Shown one piece after another: positions 16,538 to 25,386 of a stretch of DNA of 64,000 bases (positions are counted from its first letter, which is position 1; each line of letters opens with the position of its first letter). The stretch is from Kofleriaceae bacterium (GTDB lineage: Bacteria; Myxococcota_A; Polyangia; Haliangiales; Haliangiaceae). The notes beneath the pieces are model-generated. The model ran no database searches. It was not told where the DNA came from and saw nothing but the letters and a program-made list of their open reading frames with translations. The position numbers were made by a program, and so were the translations under genes. The DNA is taken from positions 16,666 through 80,665 of the forward strand of contig JANXOP010000079.1 of assembly GCA_025357755.1 (NCBI GenBank), in the 5' to 3' direction.

Positions 16538-16900
16538 ATGGCGCCCGCCCGGCCACTCGCTCTGGACCGGATGATTCGCGAGGCGATAGCGCGTGTTGGC
16601 GAGGTTCCAGGGGTCGAGATCGTGCTCGCGATCGATCCGGACCCGATCCTCGTGACCGCACGAACGGACCGGCTCGCGGAGCTGCTCGATCGGATGATCG
16701 GGAGCTCGATCGTGGCGGTTCGGCGGTTCGGCCAGATCCTGATCGCGGTCTATCCAGATAGCGACCTCAAGAGTGTCCGGATCGAGCTCGCGCACCGGGT
16801 CCCGCTCGATGCGACCGTCCTCGCGATCCTCGCGGAGTGCGGTGGATCGGCGACCGTCGAGCCCGATGCAACGATCATGTACTTTCCGCGCTCTCGCTAG
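16538..16900 (+). CDS. Small protein resembling a degenerate GHKL ATPase lobe
   Basis: A 120-residue protein not clearly assigned to a family. The order of segments IDPDPILVTARTDRLAELLDRMIGSSI, ILIAVYPDSDLKSVRIELA and LAILAECGGSATVE recalls the N-box, middle strands and the G-like end of a histidine-kinase ATPase domain. The metal-binding Asn and the conserved glycine lids are missing, so it would not bind ATP normally. A purine-rich AGGTAGGA lies 11-18 nt upstream of the ATG. It could act as a protein-interaction or anti-sigma-like module; this is a guess from pattern only. It sits alone between a divergent XRE gene and the transporter gene. Confidence 0.5.
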   Translation: MAPARPLALDRMIREAIARVGEVPGVEIVLAIDPDPILVTARTDRLAELLDRMIGSSIVAVRRFGQILIAVYPDSDLKSVRIELAHRVPLDATVLAILAECGGSATVEPDATIMYFPRSR

Positions 16901-16945
16901 CGGCTGACCATCTCGGACTCGATCAGCTAGAGTGGGATCGCGGCC

Positions 16946-17650
16946 ATGAGCGATCACCCAAACAAGCGCCACTACCGGTTCTATGACCTCCTGATGGTCG
17001 GGTTCGTGACCGTGTTGTTGTGCTCGAACCTGATCGGTCCGGGCAAGACCTGCATGATCTTCGGCGTCACGTTCGGAGCCGGCAACCTGTTCTTTCCGAT
17101 CGGCTACATCTTCGGCGACGTCCTGACCGAGGTCTACGGCTTCGCGCGCGCGCGCAAGGTCATCTGGGCGGGCTTCGGCGCGATGATCTTCGCGACGGTG
17201 ATGGGCTTGTTCGTCGTCCACGCGCCCACCGATCCGAACGAGCCGTACAACAAGGTGCTCCAGCCCGCGCTCGAGCTCGTGTTCGGCAACACGTGGCGGA
17301 TCGTCGTCGCCTCGATCGTGGCATTCTGGGTCGGCGACTTCGTCAACTGCTTCGTGATGGCGAAGATGAAGGTGCTGACCAAGGGCAAGCACCTGTGGAC
17401 GCGGACGATCGGCTCGACCTTCACGAGCCAGTTCGTCGACAGCATCCTGTTCTACCCGATCGCGTTCCTCGGCCAGTGGGAGACCCGCACGATCATCGGC
17501 GTCGTGATCTTCAACTGGTTGTTCAAGGTCGTGGTCGAGGTCGTGCTCACGCCCGTGACCTACTTCGTCGTTGGCCGGCTCAAGCGCGCCGAGAACGAGG
17601 ACTACTTCGACGACAAGACCGCGTTCACGCCGTTCTCGCTCGCGGACTAG
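16946..17650 (+). CDS. VUT-family transporter (queuosine precursor type)
   Basis: A 234-residue integral membrane protein with about six helices. The family signature runs from FVTVLLCSNLIGPGKT through FFPIGYIFGDVLTEVYGF and the basic loop ARARKVIWAGF to FTSQFVDSILFYPIAFLG. It matches the VUT/YhhQ family, whose E. coli member imports queuosine precursors for tRNA modification. No preQ1 riboswitch is visible in the 45-nt leader, and no other queuosine gene is in the window. It converges with the GMC-type oxidoreductase gene with a 4-nt overlap. Confidence 0.9.
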   Translation: MSDHPNKRHYRFYDLLMVGFVTVLLCSNLIGPGKTCMIFGVTFGAGNLFFPIGYIFGDVLTEVYGFARARKVIWAGFGAMIFATVMGLFVVHAPTDPNEPYNKVLQPALELVFGNTWRIVVASIVAFWVGDFVNCFVMAKMKVLTKGKHLWTRTIGSTFTSQFVDSILFYPIAFLGQWETRTIIGVVIFNWLFKVVVEVVLTPVTYFVVGRLKRAENEDYFDDKTAFTPFSLAD

Positions 17651-19005
17651 GCCAGCGCGCGCAGATGCTCGGCGAGCTTGTAGCCGAGCGCGACGAGCGT
17701 GAGGCCACTGTTGGCGATGCCGGCGGCACGCAAGATCGAGCCATCGATCACGTACGCGTTCGGGATGCCCTTGACCGCGAAGAACGCCGGGGTCGTATCG
17801 GTCGTATGCTCGACGAACTGGTTCGCCGTGCCGGAGTGATGCGCGGCATTGCGGAACGCCCACGTACCGTGCGGGACGATCTTGGACTCGAGGATATCGT
17901 CGGCGAACTCCGCGAGGAACTTGTCGACACTTTGCTCGTACGAGCGCAGCTCCGCGGGCGTGACCTCCCAGTTGAGCAGCGGCTTGCCCGCGCCCTTCAT
18001 CTGGATGCCGCGGGTCTGCAGCGGTGTCTGCTCGCCCAGGATGAGGAGCGAGAAGTAGGTGCCGCGAAACCCGAGCCGGGTCTTGAACAAGATCGCTTCG
18101 CGCACGGCCTCGAGGTTGCCGAGCAGCATCATGATCTTCTTCGGCGAGAACGGATCGTTGCGCAGGTCCGAGAGGATGTAGCGCGCGGGCCCTGTGATCG
18201 AGCCGAGCCGCATGTCCGCGGCCGGCCGCAAGTACACCGCAGTCTTGAGCCCTGCCGTCTCGTAGGTCAGGCCGGCACGAACCTCGGCCGATAACAGGGT
18301 GGTGCACGAGACCTGCTTGAGCCGGCTCTCGGGCTTGAGCTTGATCTTCGCGACGTACGCCATCGGGTGATCGTGATAGCCCGGTACGAACCCGGTCTCC
18401 TGGCCGAGCGACCTCGCGAGCAGCACCGGAGTCGCGAGCCCACCGGCCGAGGCGATCACGTAGTCGGCTTCGATTCGAAGGGTACGCTTGCCGTCCTTCA
18501 CCTCGACGGCCCCGTCGGTGATCTTCTCGGCGTGGCCGTAGACCACCACGATCTGATCGCCGGGATACTTCTGGTTCGCGAGCTTCCACAGGTTGTGGCG
18601 CGTCTGCGGCAACACCATGTGCGCGACGGTCGCGCCACCGTGCTCGACGCTGGCCTTGTTCGCCTCCCACGCCTTGTTGCACTCGGCGAGATCGCTGGCG
18701 TTCAAGAAGAACGACCACGCCTTGTCGTAGTACGGCCGCATGCCCTTCGGCTCGATCCCGGCCTTGACGAGGTCGTTGTCGTCGAGCTCGATCAGCGCGT
18801 TGTGCCAGTAGTTCGTGGTGCCGCCGAGACCCTCGCCGCGATTGATCGAGGTGTTGAGATCGCCGGTCGGGCAATCGACATCGTCGAACAGTGGCTTCTG
18901 CTTCTTGCTCTGCTCGACGAGGGTGACCTCGAAGTCGTTGCGCAGCAAGGTGGCCACCAGGGAGCCGCAGAGGCCTGCTCCGATCACTACGACGCGCTTC
19001 TTCAT
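17647..19005 (-). CDS. GMC-type FAD-dependent oxidoreductase
   Basis: A 452-residue flavoprotein. The N-terminal dinucleotide-binding motif is VVVIGAGLCGSLVATLLRNDFEVTLVE. GLGGTTNYWHNALIE matches the GMC flavin-attachment loop. Residues around HHSGTANQFVE carry the likely active-site histidine, and NAYVIDGSILRAAGIANSGLTLVALGYKLAEHL is the GMC C-terminal signature. It probably oxidises an alcohol, sugar or sterol-like substrate; the electron acceptor and substrate are unknown. It starts 13 nt after the ppk stop on the same strand and may be co-transcribed with it. Confidence 0.87.
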   Translation of the reverse strand: MKKRVVVIGAGLCGSLVATLLRNDFEVTLVEQSKKQKPLFDDVDCPTGDLNTSINRGEGLGGTTNYWHNALIELDDNDLVKAGIEPKGMRPYYDKAWSFFLNASDLAECNKAWEANKASVEHGGATVAHMVLPQTRHNLWKLANQKYPGDQIVVVYGHAEKITDGAVEVKDGKRTLRIEADYVIASAGGLATPVLLARSLGQETGFVPGYHDHPMAYVAKIKLKPESRLKQVSCTTLLSAEVRAGLTYETAGLKTAVYLRPAADMRLGSITGPARYILSDLRNDPFSPKKIMMLLGNLEAVREAILFKTRLGFRGTYFSLLILGEQTPLQTRGIQMKGAGKPLLNWEVTPAELRSYEQSVDKFLAEFADDILESKIVPHGTWAFRNAAHHSGTANQFVEHTTDTTPAFFAVKGIPNAYVIDGSILRAAGIANSGLTLVALGYKLAEHLRALA

Positions 19006-19018
19006 CGGCGCGACCAGT

Positions 19019-21274
19019 CTACCGCCGCTTGCGCGAGACCGTCTGGATCTTGCGCCGACGAAGCCGCGTCGCTTCTTTCAGGCGGCGATCGGTGCGCTCG
19101 ATGAGCTGGACCTGACTGTGCTTCGCACCCGAACCGTTGCGCTGGACGTAGCTGCCATCGGGCTGCATGTCCCACGCGCCACGCTGATCGCTCAACAGCG
19201 TATCGAGGATGAAGCGCAGCTCGGACTGCAATCGCGGATCTTCGATCGGACACAGGACCTCGACCCGCTTCTCGAGGTTGCGCTGCATCGCATCCGCCGA
19301 GCCGATGTAGTACTCGGCCCTGCCGGCATTGTGGAAGTAGTAGATCCGGCTGTGCTCGAGGAAGCGGCCGATCACGCTGACCACCTTGATCGACGACGAG
19401 ACGCCCTCGAGGCCCGGTCGTAGCCGACACGTATCGCGGACGACGAGATCGATCGTCACGCCGCGCTGCGAGGCGCGATAGAGCGCCCGCACGATGTCGA
19501 TATCTTCGAGTGCATTGAGCTTCCACTGGATGTGGCCGCGCTCGCCGGCGCCGACATTCGCGATCTCGCGCTCGATCTTCTCGAGCAGCGCTTGCTTGAG
19601 CTGCTTCGGCGCGACGAGCAGCTTCTGATACTTGCGGCGCGGCTTGTACCCGGTGGTGAGGTAGTTGAACAGCTCGGTGAGGTCGCGGCCGATCGCGTCG
19701 TCGCACGTGAACAGTGCGAGGTCGGTGTACATGCGCGCGGTGCCGGCGTGGTAGTTGCCGGTCGAGATGTGCGCGTAGCGGCGGAGCCCGTCGTAGTCGT
19801 TGCGCACGACGAGCGTGACCTTGGTGTGGGTCTTCAGCCCGACCACCCCGTAGGTGACGTGGATCCCGGCGCGCTCCATGCGCGTGGCCCACTTGATGTT
19901 CGCTTCCTCGTCGAACCGCGCCTTGAGCTCGAGCACGACAGCAACCTGCTTGCCGTTGCGCGAGGCGCGGACCAGGTGCTTGATGACCTCGGAGTCCTTC
20001 GAGGTGCGATACAGCGTGGTCTTGATCGCGCGGACCTTCGGATCGTCCGCGGCTTCCTTGAAGAACCGCTCGACGGACTCCTGGAAGGATTCGAACGGGT
20101 GATGGACGAGCATCTGCTTCACGTCGCGAAGCGCGTGGAAGATGTTGCCCTCGGTCAGGAAATCGACCGGCTGCGCGGGTGCATGCGGCGCATCGTGGAG
20201 CTCGGGAATGTCGAGCATGCCGACCTCCATGAGATCGCGCTGCCCGAGCATGCCTTCGGCCTCGAACACGTCGAGCATTTCGTCTAGACCGAGCTCGGCG
20301 GCGAGCCGACCGCGGAGTTGCGGCTGCATGTTCTTGTCGACCTGGAGCCGCACGACCGGCGCGAATCGCCGATTACGCAGCTCGATCTCGATGAGCTCGA
20401 GCAAGTCGTCGGCTTCTTCTTCATCGCGTTCGGTGATCGCGTTGCGCGTGACGCGGAAGAGCGAGCACGCCTCGATCTCCATGCCGGGGAACAAGAGGTC
20501 CAGGTTGTTCGCGATCACGTCGGCGAGATCGATGAAGGTCCTCGACGTACCGAGCCGGACCCACCGCGAGAGGCCACCACCGATCGGCACCTTGACCCGC
20601 GCGAGCAACGATTCGCTATCGTTCGTGTAGCGCAGCGAAACGAGCAGGTTGAGCGACAGGTTCGAGACGAACGGAAACGGGTGCGCCGGATCCATCGCCT
20701 GCGGCGTGACGAGCGGGAAGATGTTCTTGAGGTAGTACTCGCGGATCCACGCGCGTTCGCCCGCGTCGAGATCCTTGAACGGTGCGAGCCACACGCCGAC
20801 CGCCTTGAGATCGGCGAGCGTCTTCTCGAGGATCTGGATCTTCTTGGCCTCGAGCCGCGTGATCAGCTCGATCGTATCGGCGATCTGCTGCTGCGGTGTA
20901 CGGCCATCGGGGGTGACCGTGTGGACCTGCGCGCCGACCTGCTGCTTCAAGCCGCCGATGCGCTTCTGGAAGAACTCGTCGATGTTCGAGCTGACGATCG
21001 CGAGGAACTTCACCCGCTCGAGCAGCGGCGTGCGGTCGTCCTCGGCCTCGTGCATCACGCGCCAACAGAAGTTGAGGTACGTGAGCTCGCGGTTGAGATA
21101 GAGCTCGGGCGCATCGAGCGCGGTCGGCACGACATCGCCACTGGTCCCGGGTGCGGCCGGCGTTCGCCCGAGGACTTCGATCACGCGCAGCGACGGCCGC
21201 GGTGAGGGCTCGAGCTCGGGGACTGCATGCGCCGCGCTGACCTCGTGTGTTCCACTGTGTCGCTCGGCGGCCAT
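19019..21274 (-). CDS. ppk1: Polyphosphate kinase 1
   Basis: A 751-residue enzyme that makes long-chain polyphosphate from ATP at the inner membrane. After a Pro/Ala-rich N-terminal extension of about 55 residues come the four PPK1 domains: LYLNRELTYLNFCWRVMHEAEDDRTPLLERVKFLAIVSSNIDEFFQKR, then the phospholipase-D-like catalytic halves. GLKTHTKVTLVVR carries the autophosphorylated histidine and YAHISTGNYHAGTARMYTDLALFT the second conserved histidine. The ATG at 21274 is preferred over an in-frame TTG at 21283. The C-terminus is strongly basic (RLRRRKIQTVSRKRR). Polyphosphate supports stress tolerance, motility and development in many bacteria. Confidence 0.95.
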   Translation of the reverse strand: MAAERHSGTHEVSAAHAVPELEPSPRPSLRVIEVLGRTPAAPGTSGDVVPTALDAPELYLNRELTYLNFCWRVMHEAEDDRTPLLERVKFLAIVSSNIDEFFQKRIGGLKQQVGAQVHTVTPDGRTPQQQIADTIELITRLEAKKIQILEKTLADLKAVGVWLAPFKDLDAGERAWIREYYLKNIFPLVTPQAMDPAHPFPFVSNLSLNLLVSLRYTNDSESLLARVKVPIGGGLSRWVRLGTSRTFIDLADVIANNLDLLFPGMEIEACSLFRVTRNAITERDEEEADDLLELIEIELRNRRFAPVVRLQVDKNMQPQLRGRLAAELGLDEMLDVFEAEGMLGQRDLMEVGMLDIPELHDAPHAPAQPVDFLTEGNIFHALRDVKQMLVHHPFESFQESVERFFKEAADDPKVRAIKTTLYRTSKDSEVIKHLVRASRNGKQVAVVLELKARFDEEANIKWATRMERAGIHVTYGVVGLKTHTKVTLVVRNDYDGLRRYAHISTGNYHAGTARMYTDLALFTCDDAIGRDLTELFNYLTTGYKPRRKYQKLLVAPKQLKQALLEKIEREIANVGAGERGHIQWKLNALEDIDIVRALYRASQRGVTIDLVVRDTCRLRPGLEGVSSSIKVVSVIGRFLEHSRIYYFHNAGRAEYYIGSADAMQRNLEKRVEVLCPIEDPRLQSELRFILDTLLSDQRGAWDMQPDGSYVQRNGSGAKHSQVQLIERTDRRLKEATRLRRRKIQTVSRKRR

Positions 21275-21346
21275 CGAGCTCAAAGTATACCGCTAGCGTG
21301 ACGGCAGCGTGACTTCGTCGCCGATCTGAAAGCGACAGAATTTCGC

Positions 21347-21985
21347 TTAGTTAAGTGTCTTGTTCTCGACGCCGTTGAGGACGTTGTACCAGCGCTTATC
21401 CTTGCGAGTTCCTTGGACGACCCAGACGTAGGGGGTCTGGACGCCCGCGTCTTCGATCTTCCAGTGCCCCAGGTCGACCTTCCACAGCGCCTTGCCGGTG
21501 CGTAGATCGACCGCGACGAGCTCGTGCCAGTCCGGGCCGCCGACCAACTCGTACGACCGGATGTGATCGGTCAGCGTGATCGGGCCAGGCTGGACCGTGA
21601 TCGGATCGTGCTCGGGTGCGAGCCGAAATCCACCGAGCTTGGTCGCGTCGTGCATCGAGAGTGCGAACACCTCGGCGCGCCCGTTGCGCTCGACCCGAAC
21701 GGTGACCGCGACATCGTTCCACGCGATCGCGGGGCGGCCCTTCTCGCCGGCGTAGTGCGGGATCAACGCCTGCCAGAGTTGCTCGCCCTTGTGATCGAGC
21801 TCGATGAACGAGCGGTCGTGGTTCTTCTCGTCGGAGATCACGAACTTGGTGTCCGCATCGATCGCGATCGTATCGATCACGTCGCCGGGCTCCGGTCGCG
21901 CGTGGACCATGTACCAAGCCCCGAGGCCCGCGACGCCGATGCCGACGACCGCGATCAGGGGACCGAGCCAGGGGATGCGTGCCAT
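21347..21985 (-). CDS. Membrane-anchored PQQ-like beta-propeller fragment protein
   Basis: A 212-residue protein with one N-terminal membrane helix (WLGPLIAVVGIGVAGLGAWYMV) and an extracytoplasmic beta-rich domain. Blades of the type HDRSFIELDHKGEQLWQALI and WHELVAVDLRTGKALWKVDLG are PQQ/WD-like repeats, but only about three or four occur. It would therefore be a partial propeller, completed by oligomerisation, or a BamB-like mini domain. No function is recognised. It lies 11 nt after the Zn-ribbon gene on the same strand. Confidence 0.7.
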   Translation of the reverse strand: MARIPWLGPLIAVVGIGVAGLGAWYMVHARPEPGDVIDTIAIDADTKFVISDEKNHDRSFIELDHKGEQLWQALIPHYAGEKGRPAIAWNDVAVTVRVERNGRAEVFALSMHDATKLGGFRLAPEHDPITVQPGPITLTDHIRSYELVGGPDWHELVAVDLRTGKALWKVDLGHWKIEDAGVQTPYVWVVQGTRKDKRWYNVLNGVENKTLN

Positions 21986-21996
21986 CTCAGCTCACC

Positions 21997-22488
21997 TCAA
22001 CTCTGCCCGACGGGCTTGCCGCCTGCGGGGTTCGAGTAGTCGAACGGCTTGGGCCGCTCGAGAGCATTGCCGCTGGGCACCTTCGCCTGTGCGAGCACGC
22101 GACGACCGGTGGCGAAGAACAGCGTGACCTTCCCGGGCTCGGAGATCTCGACGACGCCCTGGCCAAAGTTCGGGTGCTCGACGCGATCACCGACGTTGAA
22201 GCTCTCGGACGCTCGGTACGACCGCGGCGGCTTCGAGAGGTCGGCGGCGACTTGCGGCTTGTCGAAGCGCTCCACCGGCGCCTTCTCGCGCGGCACCTTG
22301 GCGGTCGCCATCGAGGGCTGGCGCGCGGCCTTCGGCGCGGCTTTCGGGTTCTTGTAGCGGTGCTCTTTATTGCACTCCTTACAATGAACCTTGACGATCG
22401 AGTCACCTACCTTGGCGACCACCACATGCCAGACATCACCGCACTTGGAGCATAAGGCTTCGACATCGGCTCCGACGGACGCGCTCAT
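21997..22488 (-). CDS. Zn-ribbon protein with Tudor/UvrD-C-like domain
   Basis: A 163-residue protein from the ATG at 22488; a 12-residue upstream extension is possible but unlikely. An N-terminal zinc ribbon has four cysteines, C13/C16 and C36/C39 (CSKC and CKEC). A basic Lys/Pro/Ala linker follows. The C-terminal part has GDRVEHPNFGQGVVEISEPGKVTLFF, like the small Tudor-type tail of UvrD/PcrA helicases that contacts RNA polymerase. It is a candidate nucleic-acid- or RNA-polymerase-associated factor. It is divergent from the TPR-SUFU gene and 11 nt before the PQQ-like gene. Confidence 0.8.
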   Translation of the reverse strand: MSASVGADVEALCSKCGDVWHVVVAKVGDSIVKVHCKECNKEHRYKNPKAAPKAARQPSMATAKVPREKAPVERFDKPQVAADLSKPPRSYRASESFNVGDRVEHPNFGQGVVEISEPGKVTLFFATGRRVLAQAKVPSGNALERPKPFDYSNPAGGKPVGQS

Positions 22489-22537
22489 CTGCGGCGCAGC
22501 ATAGCAGAGCACATCGCGGATCAACTCGTGGTACTTC

Positions 22538-23464
22538 GTGGATGTGAGTCAGGCGGCGGCTGATGTGCTGGTGAGTGAAGGTCACGAGATGTTCCGAGGG
22601 GAACACTTCGAGCAGGCGGCCGACCGCTTCCGGCGCGCGACGGTGATGTTCCCGCCTCACTCGGTCGCGTGGAAAGGGCTGGGTCACGCCCTCCTGTGCA
22701 TGGGCAAGCCGCACGAGGCGGCACGCGCGTTCGATCAAGCGATCGGCCTCAAATCGGACAGTGCGACGGCGCTGTGGGGTGGCGCACTCGCGCACGCCGA
22801 AATCGGCAACAAGGTCGTCGCGCAGAACTATCTGCGCCGCACGCTCGCGCTCCAGCCGACCTGGATCACGATGGCGCAGGGCGTCCCGCAGCTCGCGCAC
22901 TTTCTCCAGGTCTCGACGCGAGCGGCCGACCTGCTGCGTCAAACCTTCGGTGCGTTCTCGGGTCGCACCTATCGCCACGCCGTGGAGACGCAGCGCGCCA
23001 TCGAGGTGGGGCGGATCGCGAACCTGCCGGTGTTCGGGCAGTGGACGTTCGTCTCGATCGGCGTTTCGAACAAGGCGTGGCCCGAGGCGCGGCCGCGCGT
23101 CGAGCTGCTGATGGCGTCGACGGTCGATAGCGAGGTCTGCGGTCAGATCATCGCGAACCTCGGCTTTCACCTCACGACGACCGAGTTCTTCCCCGAGCCC
23201 GCAACGATGGTGCGCGACGTGGTCGCTTCGCTCGGCGCGGGCGAGCTCTCGCAACGACTCCCGCACGTCTACGTGTGCTCGCCCAAGGCATGGAACGTCC
23301 ATCTGCCGCTCGAGGTCGGGCCGCCCGCGATCACGCTCGCGCAGATCTTTCCGATCAGCGAGACGGAGTATCAGACCTGGCGCAACCTCGGCGCCGAACG
23401 ATTCGAGCGTTCGCTGGTCGAGCGTCGCGTTGACATCGCGGACCTTCGCCGCTCTGGAACGTGA
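22538..23464 (+). CDS. TPR-SUFU fusion protein
   Basis: A 308-residue cytoplasmic protein starting at GTG 22538. Residues 8-115 form three TPR-like helical pairs (MFRGEHFEQAADRFRRATVMFPPHSVAWKGLGHALLCMGKPHEAARAFDQAIGL). The C-terminal half (about 135-305) matches bacterial Suppressor of fused (SUFU) domains: GQWTFVSIGVSNK, PRVELLMAS, ITLAQIFPISETEYQTWRNLGAERFERSLVERRVDIADLRR. SUFU domains in bacteria often act as antitoxin or immunity proteins against polymorphic toxins, but no toxin gene is next to it. It lies between a divergent Zn-ribbon gene and an inverted repeat before the ABC operon. Confidence 0.82.
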   Translation: MDVSQAAADVLVSEGHEMFRGEHFEQAADRFRRATVMFPPHSVAWKGLGHALLCMGKPHEAARAFDQAIGLKSDSATALWGGALAHAEIGNKVVAQNYLRRTLALQPTWITMAQGVPQLAHFLQVSTRAADLLRQTFGAFSGRTYRHAVETQRAIEVGRIANLPVFGQWTFVSIGVSNKAWPEARPRVELLMASTVDSEVCGQIIANLGFHLTTTEFFPEPATMVRDVVASLGAGELSQRLPHVYVCSPKAWNVHLPLEVGPPAITLAQIFPISETEYQTWRNLGAERFERSLVERRVDIADLRRSGT

Positions 23465-23471
23465 CTTGTTG

Positions 23472-23492
23472 GCAACGCGCAACTCGCGTTGC
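23472..23492. promoter_or_regulatory. 8-bp inverted repeat in front of the ABC operon
   Basis: GCAACGCG-caact-CGCGTTGC is a perfect 8-bp stem with a 5-nt loop, 8 nt after the TPR-SUFU stop and 39 nt before the ABC ATPase start. There is no T-tract, so it is not a classical intrinsic terminator. It could be an operator for the export operon or a Rho-type or weak terminator of the upstream gene. Confidence 0.5.
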
Positions 23493-23530
23493 GGTGAGGT
23501 GTCTCGCTCGGTGTACGCTCGGACCTCGCG

Positions 23531-24247
23531 ATGGCGCCCCTGATCGAGCTCGTCGACATCGCCCGCTACTACGTGATGGGTGATGAAAAGATCGCTGCGC
23601 TCGATGGCGTTTCGTTCTCGATCTCCCGCGGCGAGATGGTCGCGATCGTCGGCTCTTCGGGCAGTGGAAAATCGACGCTGTTGAACATCCTCGGCTGTCT
23701 CGATACGCCCTCGGCTGGTGAGTACCGGCTCGACGGCACGAATGTCCAGGATCTCTCCGACGACGATCGCGCACGCGTCCGCAATCGCCAGATCGGCTTC
23801 GTGTTCCAGAGCTTTCAGTTGCTGCATCGCGCCTCGGCGGTCAAGAACGTCGGGTTGCCGCTTCAGTACCGAGGTGTGCCCGCGCGGGAGCGCGACGTGC
23901 GGGCGAAGAAGGCGCTCGAACGCGTCGGCCTCGCCCATCGCACCGGCCACAAGCCGTATCAGCTCTCGGGTGGTCAGCGCCAGCGCACCGCGATCGCGCG
24001 CGCGCTGGTCACCGAGCCGTCGCTGTTGTTGTGTGACGAGCCGACCGGCAACCTCGATTCGTCGACGACCGAGGACATCCTCGGCTTGTTCAAGGTGCTG
24101 CACGAAGAGGGCAACACGATCATCATCGTGACGCACGAGCCCGAGATCGCGGCGCGCTGTCCACGTGCGATCCGCGTGTTCGATGGCAAGGTCACGCTCG
24201 ACGGCAAAGGCAGCGAGGTCGCGTTCGCGAAGCTGGGTGCCGCATGA
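23531..24247 (+). CDS. ABC transporter ATP-binding protein (MacB/LolD type)
   Basis: A 238-residue ATPase of the MacB/LolD type VII class. Walker A is GSSGSGKST (41-49). The Q-loop lies in QIGFVFQSFQLL, the ABC signature is LSGGQRQR, Walker B is LLLCDEPTG, and the H-loop is IVTHEPE. In this class the ATPase works from the cytoplasm with a four-helix permease and a periplasmic adaptor, using the mechanical cycle to expel lipids, lipoproteins or drugs through a TolC-type duct. It is the first gene of a five-gene operon, and its stop overlaps the next start by 4 nt. Confidence 0.95.
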   Translation: MAPLIELVDIARYYVMGDEKIAALDGVSFSISRGEMVAIVGSSGSGKSTLLNILGCLDTPSAGEYRLDGTNVQDLSDDDRARVRNRQIGFVFQSFQLLHRASAVKNVGLPLQYRGVPARERDVRAKKALERVGLAHRTGHKPYQLSGGQRQRTAIARALVTEPSLLLCDEPTGNLDSSTTEDILGLFKVLHEEGNTIIIVTHEPEIAARCPRAIRVFDGKVTLDGKGSEVAFAKLGAA

Positions 24248-25386
24248 AGTGGACCGCGGTGGTGCTACTGGCGGCGTGTCATGGTCCGGGGGAGCAGCAC
24301 GCGGCGCACACCGCGACCCGTACGGGCACCGTCACGCGCGGCGAGCTCGGCGACCGCGAGCTGATGACCGGCGAGCTGCGCGCGCCGAGTGCGGTCGACT
24401 TCGTCGCGCCGCGCACCGAGATGTGGCAGATCGCGATCCGCTGGATGGCCGAGGATGGCGCGATGGTCAAGGCTGGCGAGCGCGTGCTCGAGTTCGACAA
24501 CTCGACGGTGACCGCGGATCTCGAACAGAAGCGGCTCGCGCTGCTCGATGCCGAATCCACGTTCCGCAGCGCGAAGGACCTCGCGGCGATCGAGACCGCG
24601 AACAAGCAGAACCTCCTCGAGCAGCACGAGGTCGCGTACGAAAAAGCCACGCTGCGCGCCGACGTGCCCGAGGATCTGCTCGCGAAGCGCGAGCTCCAGG
24701 AGCGCCAGCTCGAGAAGAAGCGGACGGAGGCCGAGGTCAAGAAGGCCAAGGCAGACGTAGTCTCGGATCGCCTCGCGAGCTCGCTCGATCTCTCGGTCAA
24801 ACAGATCGAGCTCGACAAGGCGCGCCACGCGATCCAGGTCGCCGATCAGACGATCAAACAGCTGACGCTGGTCGCGCCTCGCGATGGCGTCGTGCTCGTG
24901 CAGGAGCACCCGTGGGAGGGCCACAAGTATCACATCGGTGATTCGGTCCAGCCCGGGTGGGCGGTGGTGTCGATGCCCGATCTATCGCAGGAGATGGAGG
25001 TCCACAGCGAGCTCTCGGATGTCGATGACGGCCGCGTCGACGTCGGTGAAGTCGGCACGTGCGTCCTCGATGCGTATCCGGATGATCCGATCGCGTGCAC
25101 CGTCGTTGGCATCACACCCGTCGCGCGGATCAAGGGTCAGAATTCGCTGCGCCGCGCGTTCGACGTCAGGCTCTCGCTCGAGAAGGGCCGTTCCAAAGAT
25201 CGGCTGCGGGTCGGCATGTCGGTGAAGATCGTGATGGTCAAACTCGGTGCCAAAGCGGCACTGCTCGTACCGCGGGGTGCCCGGCTAGCGAGTAACGTGA
25301 AGCTCGGCGCGTGCGATGCGCAGCACTGCGTCGTCGAGAGTGGCTTGCACGAAGGCGACACCGTCGTGATCGGAGGTGGCGAGTGA
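24244..25386 (+). CDS. HlyD/MacA-type adaptor, lipoprotein 1
   Basis: A 380-residue membrane-fusion-type adaptor. The N-terminus (TAVVLLAACHG) is a lipoprotein signal, so it should be lipid-anchored. A lipoyl half (FVAPRTEMWQIAIRWMAEDGAMVKAGERVLEFDNS) leads to a long coiled-coil hairpin (about 85-205), then a second lipoyl half (TLVAPRDGVVLVQEHP) and beta-barrel domains. The long hairpin could contact a TolC-family protein such as the one at 32832-34406. It is the first of three consecutive adaptors; the ATG overlaps the ATPase stop and the stop overlaps the next GTG. Confidence 0.88.
   Translation: MKWTAVVLLAACHGPGEQHAAHTATRTGTVTRGELGDRELMTGELRAPSAVDFVAPRTEMWQIAIRWMAEDGAMVKAGERVLEFDNSTVTADLEQKRLALLDAESTFRSAKDLAAIETANKQNLLEQHEVAYEKATLRADVPEDLLAKRELQERQLEKKRTEAEVKKAKADVVSDRLASSLDLSVKQIELDKARHAIQVADQTIKQLTLVAPRDGVVLVQEHPWEGHKYHIGDSVQPGWAVVSMPDLSQEMEVHSELSDVDDGRVDVGEVGTCVLDAYPDDPIACTVVGITPVARIKGQNSLRRAFDVRLSLEKGRSKDRLRVGMSVKIVMVKLGAKAALLVPRGARLASNVKLGACDAQHCVVESGLHEGDTVVIGGGE

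Noticed and set aside
16901..16945. preQ1 riboswitch upstream of the VUT-family transporter
   Set aside because: The leader is only 45 nt and lacks the H-type pseudoknot pattern and A-rich tail.
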